Positions 1 to 10,112 of a stretch of DNA of 53,799 nt are shown here, in pieces. The stretch comes from a virus, in IMG/VR virus record IMGVR_UViG_3300042988_002859, positions 1-53,799 of that record; one strand, written 5' to 3'. Positions within the stretch are counted from its first letter, which is position 1; each line of letters opens with the position of its first letter. A program made the position numbers and the translations under genes. Below the pieces are notes generated by a model that did not search any database, was not told where the DNA came from, and saw only the letters and a program-made list of their open reading frames with translations.

Positions 1-138
1 TTACCGGCCAAGCAACCACATTCCGCCAGCCAGCACGGCAACAAAAGCGGCACCGGCCAGCAACCCGGACCAGCCAAATTGCCACACCAGCGATACCAGC
101 CCGCCAGCAATGGAAAGGGCTCCAAGTGCCCCGCCCAT
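1..138 (-). CDS. Small membrane protein, 45 aa
   Basis: The chosen ATG (136-138) overlaps the TAA of the giant upstream gene (138-140) as TAATG, which implies translational coupling. The protein is almost entirely hydrophobic, Gly/Ala/Leu/Val-rich, with one or two possible membrane segments and a short Trp-Leu-Leu-Gly-Arg end. The frame stays open upstream inside the giant gene, but that part is charged and is probably not used. The role is unknown. Its place directly after the ejection proteins would fit a small virion or membrane-associated protein. It is the last gene seen at this edge. Confidence 0.6.
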   Translation of the reverse strand: MGGALGALSIAGGLVSLVWQFGWSGLLAGAAFVAVLAGGMWLLGR

Positions 139-3100
139 TACTGCAACGCCTCCCGTGCTTGGGTGCGCAGCTCTTTGGGTGTCGATGCCACAAACCGTTG
201 GGCGCGGTCTTTTTGCATTTCCGTCACTCGCCTGCGGATGGCTTGGGTGTTGAGCACGATCTGAGCCTCTGGGTTTTTCTCGTTCCATTCTGCCAGTTTG
301 TCGCGCGCAGCCTTCACCTTGCCCTGGTCTTTCTCAAACATCCCCAACGCGATCTGCTCGGTGATGTCGCCCTTGACCTTGTTGAACAGGGTGCGCTTTT
401 CGTACTCGGCACCGATGGCGCGGCTTTCTCGGGCGACATTGGACGGCTGCAAGCCGATGGCTTTGAATGCCGCATCGGTGGCGTCCGCCTCCATGACGGT
501 GCGCCCACGGGAGTCGGTGTAAATGCCCCGGTCGTACATCTCGATGCCTTTGGCCAAATTGCGGATGGCCACCGGGCGAACCTCGCCCTTGAGTGCGTCA
601 CGGACAAATCCCCCGGCCACGCCAAACACCTCCAACACCTCGTCTTCTTTGCGTGCCTCGCTCTGCTTGAGCAAGCCCGTCCCCGGCAGCATGTTGCCCA
701 TGCCCAAGCGCTGCGACACATCAAACGGCACGATGCCGGTACCGCTGGCGCCCTGCAGCAGGAAGTCGGCAAACGGCTGGCCCAGCGTGCTGGACATGAA
801 CCGGTTGAGCTGATCGCGCGTCACCCAGTTGTACCCCAGCCCTTGGGCCACGGTGTCGAGCACGTCCTCGGCGTCTTCTGCGAACGGCAGGCCGCGCATG
901 CCAGACAGCAGCACCAGCACCGCCAGCGCCAGGGCGCGCTCACGGGACGGCAAGCGCTTCAAAAACTCCACATACTGAATCGTGAAGGTCTTGAACGTGA
1001 ACAGCGTGGCGCCCACCGGGCCGCGCCCCCAATTAGGTCGATTTCCCTTGTTAAAGACGCCTTGCGTTTCCTCCACTGCCTGGGCTGCGAAGGCAAACGG
1101 GTCGGCTTCTTTGTTGGCTTTGGCCAGCTCGTAGGCGGCAATGAATGCCGTGCGCCGGTTGAACGTTTCAGCCAACTGGAAGAACAAGCCCCATGCCGCC
1201 AGCGCGGCGCGCACCTTCAGGCTTGAGCCCAGTGTGCGGCTGGCCTCGGCCTGCAGCTGGAAAATCTCCTGCGGCTTCACAATGCCATCCTGCTCGGCCC
1301 GCTTGAGTGCCCGCGCGGTGTCGGCGTCCTGCACCTTGCCAATGGCTTGGCGCATGGCGCCCCCCACTTGCTTGGCGGCCTTGGCGGGCCCGCCAAACTG
1401 GCTCAGGTATGGCAGCGTCTGCACCAGCGTCTGCGTCAGGTTGACCAGCGCCGATGCCACCGAGCCGCCGATGTAGTTCACAAACAGCAGGGATCGGATG
1501 GCCTGAGCCTCTTCCTTGGGGTTTTGCACGTAGTTGGCCAGCGCCACCGCCTCGTCCTTCACGTCCCCCTGCTTCACGTTGTCCACAGCCTCGCTGATGC
1601 GCAGGCCATGCAGTGCTCGCGCGGCGGCGCGACTGTTGCTGGTGATGAATGCCGCCACCACCCGACTGCCGTCGTCGTCAAAACCCTCCACACCCTTGCG
1701 GTGAATGAGGCGGCGCAGCGCACTGTGCTGGGCGGTTGCCTTCTGCAGCCACTCTTGCATGGCCGCGTCGCCCTCGATGCCCAGCATTTCGGCGAACAGC
1801 ATCGCGGTCTCGGGCGAGACGCCTTTCAGCAACTCAAATTCCCGTTGGCTCTGCACGCCCTGCGAGACTTTTAAGCCTTTTTCTCGGAACGATCGGGCCG
1901 CCCGGTTGGCTTCGTACTGGTTCTCGTACATGCCAAACCACACCCGTTCGCCTTGGTCGTTGAGCACGTCGACCGTGTACGGGCCAAAGCGCATCAGCGG
2001 CGCGTAACCCTTCGCCTTCAGCTCGGCGATGCGGCTCACCTTGTCGTTCAGGCGCTCGATCACGCGCCCCAGCGCGGCCAACTCGTCCTTGGCGTCGGAA
2101 ATTGCCGCATCCAGATCCGGGCCGCCCTGCTCTTTGGCCAGCTTGCGCATCTTTTCCAGCTCGGTCTCGCGGTCTTTGCGAGCGGCGTCCAAGGCATTGC
2201 GCACCAGTGCCACGGCTGCGCTTGGGCTCTCGCTTGCCGCAGCCTTGCGGGCGTCGGTCAACAGTTGATCAACCTCTGCAGGGTTTGTGCTCAGGTATTC
2301 GGGCTTGACGGTTGTTGCGGACCGGTACACATCGGCGGCCAACAGGCTGTCAAGGCTTTGGTCGATTGCTCTGCGCGCCTGCTGGTACATGGCGATTTGC
2401 GCATCAGACATGCCTTGGGCCTTCAGTTCGGTGGCCGTCCACACAATGCCGGCGTCCTCGGGTGCATCCACCTTGATGGGCTTGCCGTTGGCGTCGCGCC
2501 CGTAGCGAAGCGTGCCGTCAAACATGGCGTCACTGGTTGCCTTCAAGTCGGCTTCGCGGGCCTTGCTGTTGACCATCTGGGGCAAGAGCTTTTTCACATC
2601 GCCCAGGCTCTCGACTTGCGGCAACAGGTCCGGCGCTTGGTCGGCAGCCAGAATTGCCATTCGGCTGGTGTCGCGCATGAAGTCCTGCACGGCGTCGTAC
2701 ACCCGGCCAAATTCCTTGTTCGTCTTGGCCTTGTGCAGTTGGGTACCCACCGTGCCATGCCACCACCGGTTAAAGCCGCGCTGCGAAGTGGTGAGGTCGG
2801 TCAGGCGCTCCACCACCGCATCAGGGGTGGACTCCATCATGCGGGCCTGCATGCCGATGGGGCTGGAGCGGCTGAACATCGCACCATCGCCCTCGCTGGC
2901 CATCACATCCTCTACTCGAGCAAAACTCACCCCGCCAGCCCCGCGCCCACCCGGCCCACGCTCCACAAAAGCCCGCGCCGGCATGATGAAGTTGGCGATG
3001 ATCTCGGCGTCGGTCAATGCCATTTCCCGGAACCCTGGCACATGCCGGCGCAGCCACTGGCGGATCACTGCAATCGCGCGCTTCACAAAGCCAATTTCAG

Positions 3101-6100
3101 GCGTGTTCTGGGCCATTTCGGCCAGCACTTCCTCGGCGGCTTTAAGTCGCTGATCGAGCGACATGACGGCAAACACCTCGGTGTCCGTGGCGGTCTTCAC
3201 GTCCACAATGGGCTTGCCATCTGCGCCATTGCGCACCAGGCCGTAAGACCGAGCTTTGGCCACCACCTCCTTGCGGCGCAGGCCCGACAGTTGCAGCAGG
3301 ATTGGGGTCAGCTCGTCGCCAAAAGTACCGCGCAGGCCGTAATGCCCAAGGACTTCATGGAACAGAACCCGGGCCACGTCGTTCTCGCTGCGCAGAGCCC
3401 CAGACACAATGTAGGCCTTGCCCTTGTACCAAAAGCCCTCGGGCTCACCACTGGCGCCCTGGCTGAGCTGGGTGCTGTCGGCATCGCGCACAGCTTGTGG
3501 CACGGCCTCATCCTGCATGGACTCCACCACCACCACGTCAGGGGCGTTGCCCCAGCGGGCCTTGATGCCATCGGCTACCGACTTGGCCGCCTGCAGTGAC
3601 ACCCCGGCCTTTGTCGGCGTCAAGATGGCGCGGCTCAGGTCAGCGGTCATGGGGCGACTCATGGCGCTGCCAGACTCGCGGCGATAGTCGGCGAGGCTCT
3701 TTTCGGATAGAATTTTTTTGGCTCCAGTGATGAAGCGCGTCGGTCGGGGGTTGTCCCCGATGCCGTGCCAAATTTCTGGGGCCTTTTTTGTGTCTGCGTA
3801 CAGCAGGCGACCGGAAGCGGTCAGAACACCAATGGGCGGGAGGTTGCCGGTTGTTTTGGCAAAAGCTGTCACAAGCAGGTGATCCGGCTTGCCGCGCAGA
3901 CTGTTGGGCTCAACGGCAATCAGCACGGGATACCCGGCCACACGCGAGGGGGCAACGATGGTCAGCTTACCGGGGTGATTGGGGTCTGTGTAAACGGCTG
4001 CAGGGTTTTCAATCCACTCGGGGATCTGCTTCCAAACCTTGGCCGTCATTTCCGGGTGATTGGTTCGGCCGTCGTTTGCAATGTGCGGCTCATTGAGCAC
4101 CATTGGCACCTTGGCAAAGCCCAGCAACCCCATCACATCGGACGAGTCCAGGATTGTCACGCCCGTGCGGCTGGCCTTCTCTCCCGCAAACAGCGCATCA
4201 ATCCGGGCCTCGTAGGCTGCTTGGGTGGATGGGGAGCGGGAAAACAGCACCACCCCCTTGTCAGTCTCCCGGCTTTCAATGGTGCCCACCAGGTTGTCAA
4301 ACACGCCACGCAACGTGTCGCGCTCCTGCCCGGTGGGGTACAGATACAGATCACGGGTAGCGCCGCTGGCGCGGGCCATGGCGCTGGAGTTGTCGGCCAC
4401 CTTTGCCGGCGTGCTGGCGCGCTGGTCGGCATCGGTCAAGAAGGTGTTGAGCGCATCCTTCTGTGCCAGCTTATCGTGCACATACAGCTCGAAGGCGCGG
4501 GCAAACATCTCGGCCGGCGTGCTCCAGTAGGCCTTGCCGCCCTTCTCGGCGTCCATGGCGGCGCTGTCGCGCTTGTACTGCGTGCTGACCTTCTGCGGCT
4601 CGTGCTTGCGGTCGGCGTCCTGCTTGGCCATGAGGCTGCGAACAAAACCGGCGTTGCTCTCCAGCCCCTTGGTTTCGTCAGCGCTCCACATGCGGCCCGT
4701 GGCGTCCTTGATCAAGTTGCGGATGGCGGCCACACGCACGCTGTAGGTCTGTTTGCCCGCCTTCTCGTAGCCGTCCCCGGTGTCGCCTTCGCGCAGTTTC
4801 TCGGCGTGCTGGTCAAACTCGGCCAGCAAATCGTCTTTGTTCTCGGCTTGGCTGCCCTCGATCTCCCGGCGTGCGGCTGCAATCCACCCGTTCAACCGCT
4901 TGAGCGCCGATGCGCGCATGGCCTCGTCGTTGGCCTGGGCCTCGGCTGGCGATGTGTCGCGCTTCTGCATGGCCTGATAGACCTCACGGAAGGCGCGCAC
5001 GATCTCGGGCCGGATGCCGTCGCCAAACGTCGGCACATCCTTCTTTGACACGTAGCGGCCGCCCTCGAAGACCATGCGGTTGCCAGTGTCTGGGCGGTAG
5101 GCGTGCTCTGACAGGAAGGGCTCTTTTTCCTTGGCCAGCCCTGCCTGCTTGGCAAAGTGGTGATCCAGCGCATGACCCCATTCATGGGCCAGTGTGCCGG
5201 CGCCCTTGGTTTTGGTCAGGTTGATTTCGTTGACGCCTGGCACAAAGTGCGCGGCAAACTTGCCCTTGCCCTGTGCGCCAAAGGCAATGCCCAGCTCGCC
5301 ATTTAGGCTCATGGCCTTGGCAGGCACGCCCAGAATATCGGCCAAGTCCATCAGCCCGTCGTAGGCCTGATTCAAATAGGCTTGGCGCTCGGTCTGGTTG
5401 ATCCAGCCTTCGCGGCCAAAGTTGACGCCACGGAAACCAAAGGTGTCCATCAGGCGCTGTGAGTTGATGTCCTCGCCCTCTTCGCGCCGCGCGGGACCGG
5501 TGCGCTCCGCCGCCTCGATGTTGGTACCGCGAATGTCTTGGCCAGCACCTGCCTTGCGCTTGACCTTCTCGCGCGCAGCCTCCGCCGCCGCCTCTCGGGT
5601 GGCAAACGTCTTGGCGCCAAAGCCGCCATCCTGCACCAGCACAAACGGCGCGTCGGCCAGTTGCTCTGCCGTAAAGCTGGCCTGCCACGATCCCCGGCCT
5701 TCTTTGGCCTGGATGGTCATGCGGGTGGTGCCGTCTGCCTGCTCGCGGCCAGCGGCGGTGTATTCGCCGGGTGCCAGCACGCGATAGCCCTGAACCTCCC
5801 ATGCCTCGCGCTTACCCGGCCAGCCCTTGCCCATGTCGCCCGCCCACTTGGCGAAGTCCTGCCGCACGAACTGCAGCGCGGTCAATGCCTTGTTGCCTCC
5901 GACCACGGCCAACTCGCCATTGGCTTGGGTGCCGCGCGCAAACGGGCGTGCGCTTCCCTGGTATTCCTCGGGCCACACACGGCGCAACAGCACCTCGCTC
6001 ACCGCCTTGGCGTCCACGTCCGACTTCATCATGTCAATGATGGAAATTGGGCCGGCCATGCTGCGGCTACCGTTGCTCAGCGCCAGCACGGAACTGGCAA

Positions 6101-9100
6101 ACTGGCCCACGGCCTGCTTGTCGTTGATGAAGCCGAACAGGCCCTCGCGGATTTTGGCCAGGGTGTCGATGTAGCGCTTGAGCTGCTCATCGGTCACGGC
6201 GTCGGCGCGGATCGTCGGCCCAGCGCTGATACCGTCGTACACCTGCTTGACCATGCGCGCCAAGATGGTGGGCATGCCATCGGCCACCAGCTGCTCGTAA
6301 TTCGGGCGCGGCCACACCTTGGCCTTGGTGACTTCCTTGATTTTCAGGGTGTCATTGAGGCCTTCAACGTCTTCCCACTTCAAGCCTCGACCGGTGAAGT
6401 TGCGGCGGTTTGCGTACAGCTGCTCGCCCACGTCTTCGATGCGCTCATCGGCGGGGCGTGCGGCTTTCTGGCGCGGCGCGGGGGTCTTTTCGACTGGAGT
6501 TTCGGCGGCGGGCTGCTGGGGTTGCGCCTGCTGCGGATCAGCGGGCGCGCTGAAAATATCTCGCTGCCCCGTCAAGTTGGCCATGGGGTCTTGCCCCAAT
6601 TCAAACGTGTCGGCGGCCGCCTCGCTGCGGCGGCGGACTTCCTCGCGCTCTTGCCGCTGGCGGTCGGCCTCGGCGGCGGCGCGGTCGGCGCGCTCCGCCT
6701 CTTGTGCAGCTTGGTCGGCGGCGTCTTGTCGGGCCTCGACCTCTTGCGCGGTGTAGCTCGTCAGCCCTTCGGCTTGGCCTTCTGTTGCGCCTTCTTCTGC
6801 GCCTGTGCGGCCAGTATCTTGGCTGCGATTTCCTGCGCTTGCTTGGAGGGCTGTTTGGAGGGCGGCTTTTGCTGCATTTTCGTAATCCTGTTGGTTGGCA
6901 TTCTCGGTTTTGCGGATCACGTCGTCAATGATCGCTTCTGCATCCACGCCCATGGCGTCCAGCTGCTCCATCAGTGCGCGGATTTCTTCCTGCGTCTGTG
7001 GGTCAGCTTGGTTGTAGCCGGTGGCGTCCAGTTCATCAAGGGTCAAATCCCAATCTGGTTCGCTGGGCTGCTCCTGCTCGGTGGCCAAGTAATCCTCAAA
7101 CCGGGCTTCACTCTCGGCCTGGGCGACTTGCTCCCAGCCTTCCGGGGTGTATTGGGGCTCACGAATGCTGCGGCTCACCAACTCCATGGCGGTGTTCTGC
7201 GAGTCCTCGGTGATGTAGCCGGACTCTTTCAGCGCTTCGGTCATGCGCTCCAGCGTCAGGCCTTTGCCTTTGCCGGCCACCAGCCACTTGGCGCCGATGC
7301 GCTGGTTGCGCTCGATGCCCATTTCGCGCGCGGCCTCGGGGCTCAGTCCACCACGGGCAGCGATGAACTCATGCGCAGACATCGGGCCTTCGCCACCAGT
7401 GCCACCCAATCGCTTGGCGGCCTTCGCTTGTGCGGCCAGTTGGGCCGGGGTCTTGTCGGCCAGCGCATAACCGCCCTCCACTTTCACCACGCGCATGGTG
7501 GGCTGCAGCTTCTTGGCCTTGGCGGCGGCCATCTTGGATTTGAACGGCTTGCCGCCTTGGCTGAATGGGGTGGAATTGATGCCGTAGCGCTCTTTGGCGC
7601 CGTCCACCTGTTCACTTTCCGCCGTTTTCTGTACAGGTTCGGCGGATGCGTTCAGGTTTTGCGGGTTTTTGGAAAGTCCTCGCTTTTCCCGCTCGGCATC
7701 CCATTTGGCTTTTGGCAAGCCTCTGAATCGATCTTTCTTGATGGCCTCGTCATACGGCATTTGCCAGTAGTTCAGCTCTGCCCGCTCGTTGGCCTCAATG
7801 TTTTTGGCCACAAGGTCGGCGTGTCGGATAGTCCACGGCTTGCTCTTTGCTGCAAAGAAGTGCCCGTTTCCATACTGCGCCTCTACAGCAAGTCTCTTGG
7901 CATATCCATCGGCAAACGCCGCTGCCTGCTCTTTTGTTTCAATAGGCATGGCGCGTAGCTGCTCAACAGTTGGCGCGCTGTTGGCGGCTTTGGCGGTATT
8001 CACCCCATCGGCTTCCACTGCGTAACCGCTTCCCTCACTGGAAACTCCAGCGGCGGCGGGCTCATTGCCTCGCGCTGCCTCTGGCGCTTCAACTGCCGGG
8101 GCTTGGGCTGCCTCGGCGGGTTCGTTGGCTCCGAAAAGCTCCGCTGCGTTTTCGACACTTCCGGCTCCTGTCAGTGCGCCAATCTGCTCGGGCTGTCCTG
8201 CTGGCAAATCCTGTTCAATGTCGCCCATTGGCTCGGCGGCACCTTGTTGGCCTTCCAGTGCTGCCGGTGCTGGCGAATCAACCGCCTGCCCAATGGCAAG
8301 GTCTGCGGGTTGCGGCTCTGCTTGGGCATTGGTGGGTTCCTGTTTGGGTCGAACGGCATAACCACCCGGCACCTCAATGACGGTGCCGCCGTTTTGCTTG
8401 GCGGAGAGGTTAGCGGGCACCCGTGTGGCGAAGGGCTTGCCGCTGGGGGCGAAGATCAGGCCATCGGTGGGCTGGGGGGCTTGGGCTGCGGCCTCTGCCA
8501 AGATTTCGTCCGGCGTCTTGCCGCGCTCGGCCTGCATGCGGGCCTCAACGTCCTGGCGGGTGACGCGCCCTGCGTCGAACTCGCCGACAAAGAAGCGCGC
8601 TGCCGGCGTGTTCACTTGGCGCAGCTGGTCGACATACCCGGCCACCGGGTCGGCGTTGATGGCCACATCGGCGGCGTCGGTGCGGCGGCGCTCGGCGCGC
8701 TGCACAGGTTGAGCATCGGCGGCGCGCATGCGGTTGATCGTGGCGTTGATCTCCTGCACCGCTGGCGCCACCAGATCGGGCGTCACCCAATTGCGCGGCA
8801 CCACCATGTAGCCCCCGCCATTGGGGTGTGCTACGGGCACAAAGTCCAAGCCTCGGGCCCTGGCCTCGTCCAATACGCTCACCACATCACCGGCCAAGCG
8901 CGGGGCTTGACTCTTGGCGGCTGTGGCCAAATTGGCTTGCACTGCGTCGGTGGTGCGTTTTTGCGCCTCCTGCTCCCCGCTGAGTGCGACTGAGCCATCG
9001 GCAAATACCGTGGGCACACCGGCCAAAGGGCTGAACCCCAAGGCCAGCGGTGCCGCTTTTTCCGCCTCCTGCGCCCTTGCCTCAATCTGCGCATTCAGCG

Positions 9101-10100
9101 CCCGGGTCATGGGGCCGGATTCGGGTTGTTTGGTGGCCCGGATTTGGTCGGCCGGCGAAATCAGCGACACGCCCGCGCCGGTCACGCCACCCATTGCGGC
9201 CCCCATGCCCGCAGCGGCTGCAACCCCCTTCATGGGGTCAATGGTCTGGTCATACGGCATGGCGGCGCGCTGACCTTCGTAGGTGGTCACGCCTTCCTCA
9301 AAGGCCTCTTGCCCACCTTCGACTGCGCCGGTTTTCAGGGCTCGGCTCATGGCGCCACCGGCAAAACCCTTTCCACCCGCAAACAGGCGTTCAGCACCCA
9401 CCAGGCCACCGGCTGCGCCCACCATGGCGGGAATCACGCTGGCCTGACGGCCTGCGGCCAGTGCCTGCTCGTCGGTCGCGCCAGCGCGGCTCGACAGCTC
9501 GTAGGCCGTGCCAGCGGCATCGCCACCAGCCATGGCGCCACCCACTGCGGCACCGCCAGCCAAGCCAGCACGCGACACGCCAGCCTCACCCAGCCTTGCA
9601 ACCCGGGCCGCACCTTGCGCGCCCTTGATGGCTGCGCCAGGGGTCACAAACGAGCCCAGCGCCTGCGCCATGGTCAGAGCGGGCGCGTCCACCACGTATC
9701 GACCCACGGCGGCCAGCTCACCGCCAATGCCGTCTGCGCTCTCCACGTCGGCGCGGAACCGCTCTTTTGTGGCCTTGGCCACATCCGATTGCTTGCTTTC
9801 ACCGTCCTTGATGATGTTCTCGTCAATCCAGTGGCTCATGACGTTGCCGGGGCGCACCATGTTGGCAATAGAGCCAACACCGCCAACAAAGGCGTTTGCT
9901 CCTTCAATCACCAGATCGTTGGCGACTGCAAAGGCGTTTCGCGATTGGGGCTCTGGTTTGGGTGGTGTGTAACCCAGGCGCTTGGCAAGATCACCCTTGT
10001 CCATCGCAGGGTAGTACACCTGATGGATGACGTTGATCGCAGACTCGTCGCTGAGTCCCCTGAGTTCCGGCAGGCGCTTGCGGGCTTCGTTGAGGTCCAT
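138..10100 (-). CDS. Giant polyvalent (ejection-type) protein, 3,320 aa
   Basis: A single unbroken frame of 3,320 codons starts at an ATG preceded by AAGGA. Residues about 130-330 are Gly/Ala-rich and amphipathic, as in membrane-active ejection proteins. Two copies of a GKPF...GGYA mini-domain lie near residues 550-590 and 825-880. Around 1,530-1,650 there is an LPD1-like stretch ending in HEWGHALDHH near residue 1,639, a zincin-type metal site. Residues about 1,980-2,110 resemble the MuF-C/PBECR-like modules of polyvalent proteins. A second zincin-like site, HEVLGH, lies near 2,248. Residues about 2,870-3,130 resemble the LPD38-type C-terminal region. Polyvalent proteins are thought to be injected with phage DNA to act in the host; the role here is inferred. 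Domain borders are by eye. Confidence 0.85.
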   Translation of the reverse strand: MDLNEARKRLPELRGLSDESAINVIHQVYYPAMDKGDLAKRLGYTPPKPEPQSRNAFAVANDLVIEGANAFVGGVGSIANMVRPGNVMSHWIDENIIKDGESKQSDVAKATKERFRADVESADGIGGELAAVGRYVVDAPALTMAQALGSFVTPGAAIKGAQGAARVARLGEAGVSRAGLAGGAAVGGAMAGGDAAGTAYELSSRAGATDEQALAAGRQASVIPAMVGAAGGLVGAERLFAGGKGFAGGAMSRALKTGAVEGGQEAFEEGVTTYEGQRAAMPYDQTIDPMKGVAAAAGMGAAMGGVTGAGVSLISPADQIRATKQPESGPMTRALNAQIEARAQEAEKAAPLALGFSPLAGVPTVFADGSVALSGEQEAQKRTTDAVQANLATAAKSQAPRLAGDVVSVLDEARARGLDFVPVAHPNGGGYMVVPRNWVTPDLVAPAVQEINATINRMRAADAQPVQRAERRRTDAADVAINADPVAGYVDQLRQVNTPAARFFVGEFDAGRVTRQDVEARMQAERGKTPDEILAEAAAQAPQPTDGLIFAPSGKPFATRVPANLSAKQNGGTVIEVPGGYAVRPKQEPTNAQAEPQPADLAIGQAVDSPAPAALEGQQGAAEPMGDIEQDLPAGQPEQIGALTGAGSVENAAELFGANEPAEAAQAPAVEAPEAARGNEPAAAGVSSEGSGYAVEADGVNTAKAANSAPTVEQLRAMPIETKEQAAAFADGYAKRLAVEAQYGNGHFFAAKSKPWTIRHADLVAKNIEANERAELNYWQMPYDEAIKKDRFRGLPKAKWDAEREKRGLSKNPQNLNASAEPVQKTAESEQVDGAKERYGINSTPFSQGGKPFKSKMAAAKAKKLQPTMRVVKVEGGYALADKTPAQLAAQAKAAKRLGGTGGEGPMSAHEFIAARGGLSPEAAREMGIERNQRIGAKWLVAGKGKGLTLERMTEALKESGYITEDSQNTAMELVSRSIREPQYTPEGWEQVAQAESEARFEDYLATEQEQPSEPDWDLTLDELDATGYNQADPQTQEEIRALMEQLDAMGVDAEAIIDDVIRKTENANQQDYENAAKAALQTALQASAGNRSQDTGRTGAEEGATEGQAEGLTSYTAQEVEARQDAADQAAQEAERADRAAAEADRQRQEREEVRRRSEAAADTFELGQDPMANLTGQRDIFSAPADPQQAQPQQPAAETPVEKTPAPRQKAARPADERIEDVGEQLYANRRNFTGRGLKWEDVEGLNDTLKIKEVTKAKVWPRPNYEQLVADGMPTILARMVKQVYDGISAGPTIRADAVTDEQLKRYIDTLAKIREGLFGFINDKQAVGQFASSVLALSNGSRSMAGPISIIDMMKSDVDAKAVSEVLLRRVWPEEYQGSARPFARGTQANGELAVVGGNKALTALQFVRQDFAKWAGDMGKGWPGKREAWEVQGYRVLAPGEYTAAGREQADGTTRMTIQAKEGRGSWQASFTAEQLADAPFVLVQDGGFGAKTFATREAAAEAAREKVKRKAGAGQDIRGTNIEAAERTGPARREEGEDINSQRLMDTFGFRGVNFGREGWINQTERQAYLNQAYDGLMDLADILGVPAKAMSLNGELGIAFGAQGKGKFAAHFVPGVNEINLTKTKGAGTLAHEWGHALDHHFAKQAGLAKEKEPFLSEHAYRPDTGNRMVFEGGRYVSKKDVPTFGDGIRPEIVRAFREVYQAMQKRDTSPAEAQANDEAMRASALKRLNGWIAAARREIEGSQAENKDDLLAEFDQHAEKLREGDTGDGYEKAGKQTYSVRVAAIRNLIKDATGRMWSADETKGLESNAGFVRSLMAKQDADRKHEPQKVSTQYKRDSAAMDAEKGGKAYWSTPAEMFARAFELYVHDKLAQKDALNTFLTDADQRASTPAKVADNSSAMARASGATRDLYLYPTGQERDTLRGVFDNLVGTIESRETDKGVVLFSRSPSTQAAYEARIDALFAGEKASRTGVTILDSSDVMGLLGFAKVPMVLNEPHIANDGRTNHPEMTAKVWKQIPEWIENPAAVYTDPNHPGKLTIVAPSRVAGYPVLIAVEPNSLRGKPDHLLVTAFAKTTGNLPPIGVLTASGRLLYADTKKAPEIWHGIGDNPRPTRFITGAKKILSEKSLADYRRESGSAMSRPMTADLSRAILTPTKAGVSLQAAKSVADGIKARWGNAPDVVVVESMQDEAVPQAVRDADSTQLSQGASGEPEGFWYKGKAYIVSGALRSENDVARVLFHEVLGHYGLRGTFGDELTPILLQLSGLRRKEVVAKARSYGLVRNGADGKPIVDVKTATDTEVFAVMSLDQRLKAAEEVLAEMAQNTPEIGFVKRAIAVIRQWLRRHVPGFREMALTDAEIIANFIMPARAFVERGPGGRGAGGVSFARVEDVMASEGDGAMFSRSSPIGMQARMMESTPDAVVERLTDLTTSQRGFNRWWHGTVGTQLHKAKTNKEFGRVYDAVQDFMRDTSRMAILAADQAPDLLPQVESLGDVKKLLPQMVNSKAREADLKATSDAMFDGTLRYGRDANGKPIKVDAPEDAGIVWTATELKAQGMSDAQIAMYQQARRAIDQSLDSLLAADVYRSATTVKPEYLSTNPAEVDQLLTDARKAAASESPSAAVALVRNALDAARKDRETELEKMRKLAKEQGGPDLDAAISDAKDELAALGRVIERLNDKVSRIAELKAKGYAPLMRFGPYTVDVLNDQGERVWFGMYENQYEANRAARSFREKGLKVSQGVQSQREFELLKGVSPETAMLFAEMLGIEGDAAMQEWLQKATAQHSALRRLIHRKGVEGFDDDGSRVVAAFITSNSRAAARALHGLRISEAVDNVKQGDVKDEAVALANYVQNPKEEAQAIRSLLFVNYIGGSVASALVNLTQTLVQTLPYLSQFGGPAKAAKQVGGAMRQAIGKVQDADTARALKRAEQDGIVKPQEIFQLQAEASRTLGSSLKVRAALAAWGLFFQLAETFNRRTAFIAAYELAKANKEADPFAFAAQAVEETQGVFNKGNRPNWGRGPVGATLFTFKTFTIQYVEFLKRLPSRERALALAVLVLLSGMRGLPFAEDAEDVLDTVAQGLGYNWVTRDQLNRFMSSTLGQPFADFLLQGASGTGIVPFDVSQRLGMGNMLPGTGLLKQSEARKEDEVLEVFGVAGGFVRDALKGEVRPVAIRNLAKGIEMYDRGIYTDSRGRTVMEADATDAAFKAIGLQPSNVARESRAIGAEYEKRTLFNKVKGDITEQIALGMFEKDQGKVKAARDKLAEWNEKNPEAQIVLNTQAIRRRVTEMQKDRAQRFVASTPKELRTQAREALQ

Positions 10101-10112
10101 GTGTCCCGGTCC

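Noticed and set aside
126-1226. Long plus-strand open frame opposite the giant gene
   Set aside because: It is a GC-driven antisense shadow: His/Gly/Leu-rich with no domain, and the minus strand has a coherent multidomain protein.
5538-7958. 806-codon plus-strand open frame
   Set aside because: Antisense to well-formed domains of the giant protein; composition is typical of the reverse of Ala/Glu-rich coding.
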